Positions 5,935 through 6,209 of a stretch of 6,209 nucleotides of DNA are shown one piece after another (the stretch's first letter is position 1; each line of letters opens with the position of its first letter). Origin of the DNA: Acidimicrobium sp. UBA3029 (lineage in GTDB: Bacteria; Actinomycetota; Acidimicrobiia; Acidimicrobiales; Ilumatobacteraceae); the NCBI GenBank assembly GCA_002367695.1, contig DFDK01000022.1, positions 10,197 to 16,405 on the forward strand, in the 5' to 3' direction. The notes under the pieces were generated by a model that saw nothing but the letters and a program-made list of their open reading frames with translations, did not search any database and was not told where the DNA came from. Position numbers and translations under genes: made by a program.

Positions 5935-6189
5935 ATGTCACTTTGGACTTTCGGAAACTTGCTACTGCTAGTAGCAGTGGTTCCCATCCTCGTTGGGCTA
6001 CTCAACAGGGTGCTTGCGGCGCTTGAGCGGATTCGCGCAGCTTCCGCTGACATTCTCAGCGGCGGCGTCGCACTGATTGGAGAAGTGAATGATGTACCAG
6101 AGTTGTTGGCTAAGACCGACAGCACAATACACGAAGTTGCTGTCGGTGCAGTGCGTTACGCCGGTTCCGTCGGAAAACTTCTGGGCTGA
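5935..6189 (+). CDS. Small single-pass membrane protein of the cox operon, function unknown
   Basis: This 84-residue protein begins at ATG 5935 with GAGGAG at 5924-5929. Residues 4-24 (WTFGNLLLLVAVVPILVGLL) are strongly hydrophobic and predict one membrane helix. It is followed by RVLAALERIRAASADI (25-40), an amphipathic helix with basic residues near the membrane that suggest a cytoplasmic C-terminus. The rest (GEVNDVPELLAKTDSTIHEVAVGAVRYAGSVGKLLG) is likely helical and has no cysteines or recognisable catalytic motif. It does not match a family I can name. The tight spacing after coxG and the clear ribosome-binding site ahead of the next gene show that it belongs to the operon. A role in anchoring CODH or CoxG, or in quinone exchange, is inference from position and topology. 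Confidence 0.8.
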   Translation: MSLWTFGNLLLLVAVVPILVGLLNRVLAALERIRAASADILSGGVALIGEVNDVPELLAKTDSTIHEVAVGAVRYAGSVGKLLG

Positions 6190-6191
6190 GT

Positions 6192-6196
6192 AGGAG
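6192..6196 (+). promoter_or_regulatory. Ribosome-binding site of the next gene
   Basis: AGGAG stands nine bases before ATG 6206 and three bases after the stop of the small membrane-protein gene. It supports continuation of the operon beyond the window. Confidence 0.5.
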
Positions 6197-6205
6197 AAAC
6201 TTAAT

Positions 6206-6209
6206 ATGC
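6206..6209 (+). CDS. Start of a further cox-operon gene (only the first codon is in the window)
   Basis: ATG 6206-6208 with AGGAG at 6192-6196 looks like a true start, 16 bases after the preceding stop. Only one codon is present, so the product cannot be read. From typical cox clusters, coxD (AAA+ ATPase), coxE or another accessory gene would be likely candidates, since neither coxD nor coxE is present in the window. Confidence 0.45.

Noticed and set aside
1..6209. CRISPR arrays, tRNA or rRNA genes, insertion sequences, direct repeats
   Set aside because: None was seen on reading; nearly all sequence after 602 is protein-coding and tightly packed.

Overview
The window holds most of a form I aerobic carbon monoxide dehydrogenase (Mo-Cu CODH, cox) operon on the + strand, preceded by the 3' end of an unrelated housekeeping gene. 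The deciding evidence is the large subunit, which carries AYRCSFR, the signature of true CO-oxidising CoxL proteins. Its cysteine is expected to bind the copper of the Mo-S-Cu centre. The gene order M-S-L also fits form I; form II paralogues usually run S-L-M and carry AYRGAGR.

Layout: 1-159 is the C-terminus of a class I fructose-bisphosphate aldolase. 160-601 is a 442-base gap with no confident gene; it holds promoter-like boxes, short inverted repeats, an 8-G run and one doubtful small reading frame. 602-1477 is coxM (FAD subunit), 1479-2009 coxS (2 x [2Fe-2S] subunit) and 2025-4406 coxL (molybdenum subunit). 4406-5344 is an XdhC/CoxF-type maturation protein fused to a C-terminal YHS metal-binding domain. 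5338-5922 is coxG (SRPBCC family, membrane and quinone-associated). 5935-6189 is an uncharacterised 84-residue protein with one N-terminal membrane helix. A further gene appears to start at 6206 and runs off the window. All genes from coxM onward are separated by 15 bases or fewer, or overlap, so they are very probably one transcript.

How the genes work together (family knowledge plus inference): CoxL oxidises CO to CO2 at the Mo-Cu site, and electrons pass through the two CoxS iron-sulfur clusters to FAD on CoxM. CoxG links the enzyme to the membrane quinone pool. The XdhC-YHS protein probably prepares or inserts the sulfurated, copper-containing molybdenum cofactor. The small membrane protein is a candidate extra membrane partner. 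The AAA+ ATPase CoxD and the CoxE protein usually needed for cofactor maturation are not in the window and may lie downstream.

Organism: the aldolase type, the CODH subunit sequences and the TANNNT-like promoter box suggest an actinobacterium. Base composition is close to balanced by eye, lower in GC than most soil actinomycetes, which would suit an aquatic lineage such as Acidimicrobiia. This placement is an inference. The enzyme set suggests a heterotroph that uses CO as a supplementary energy source; no carbon-fixation genes are visible here.
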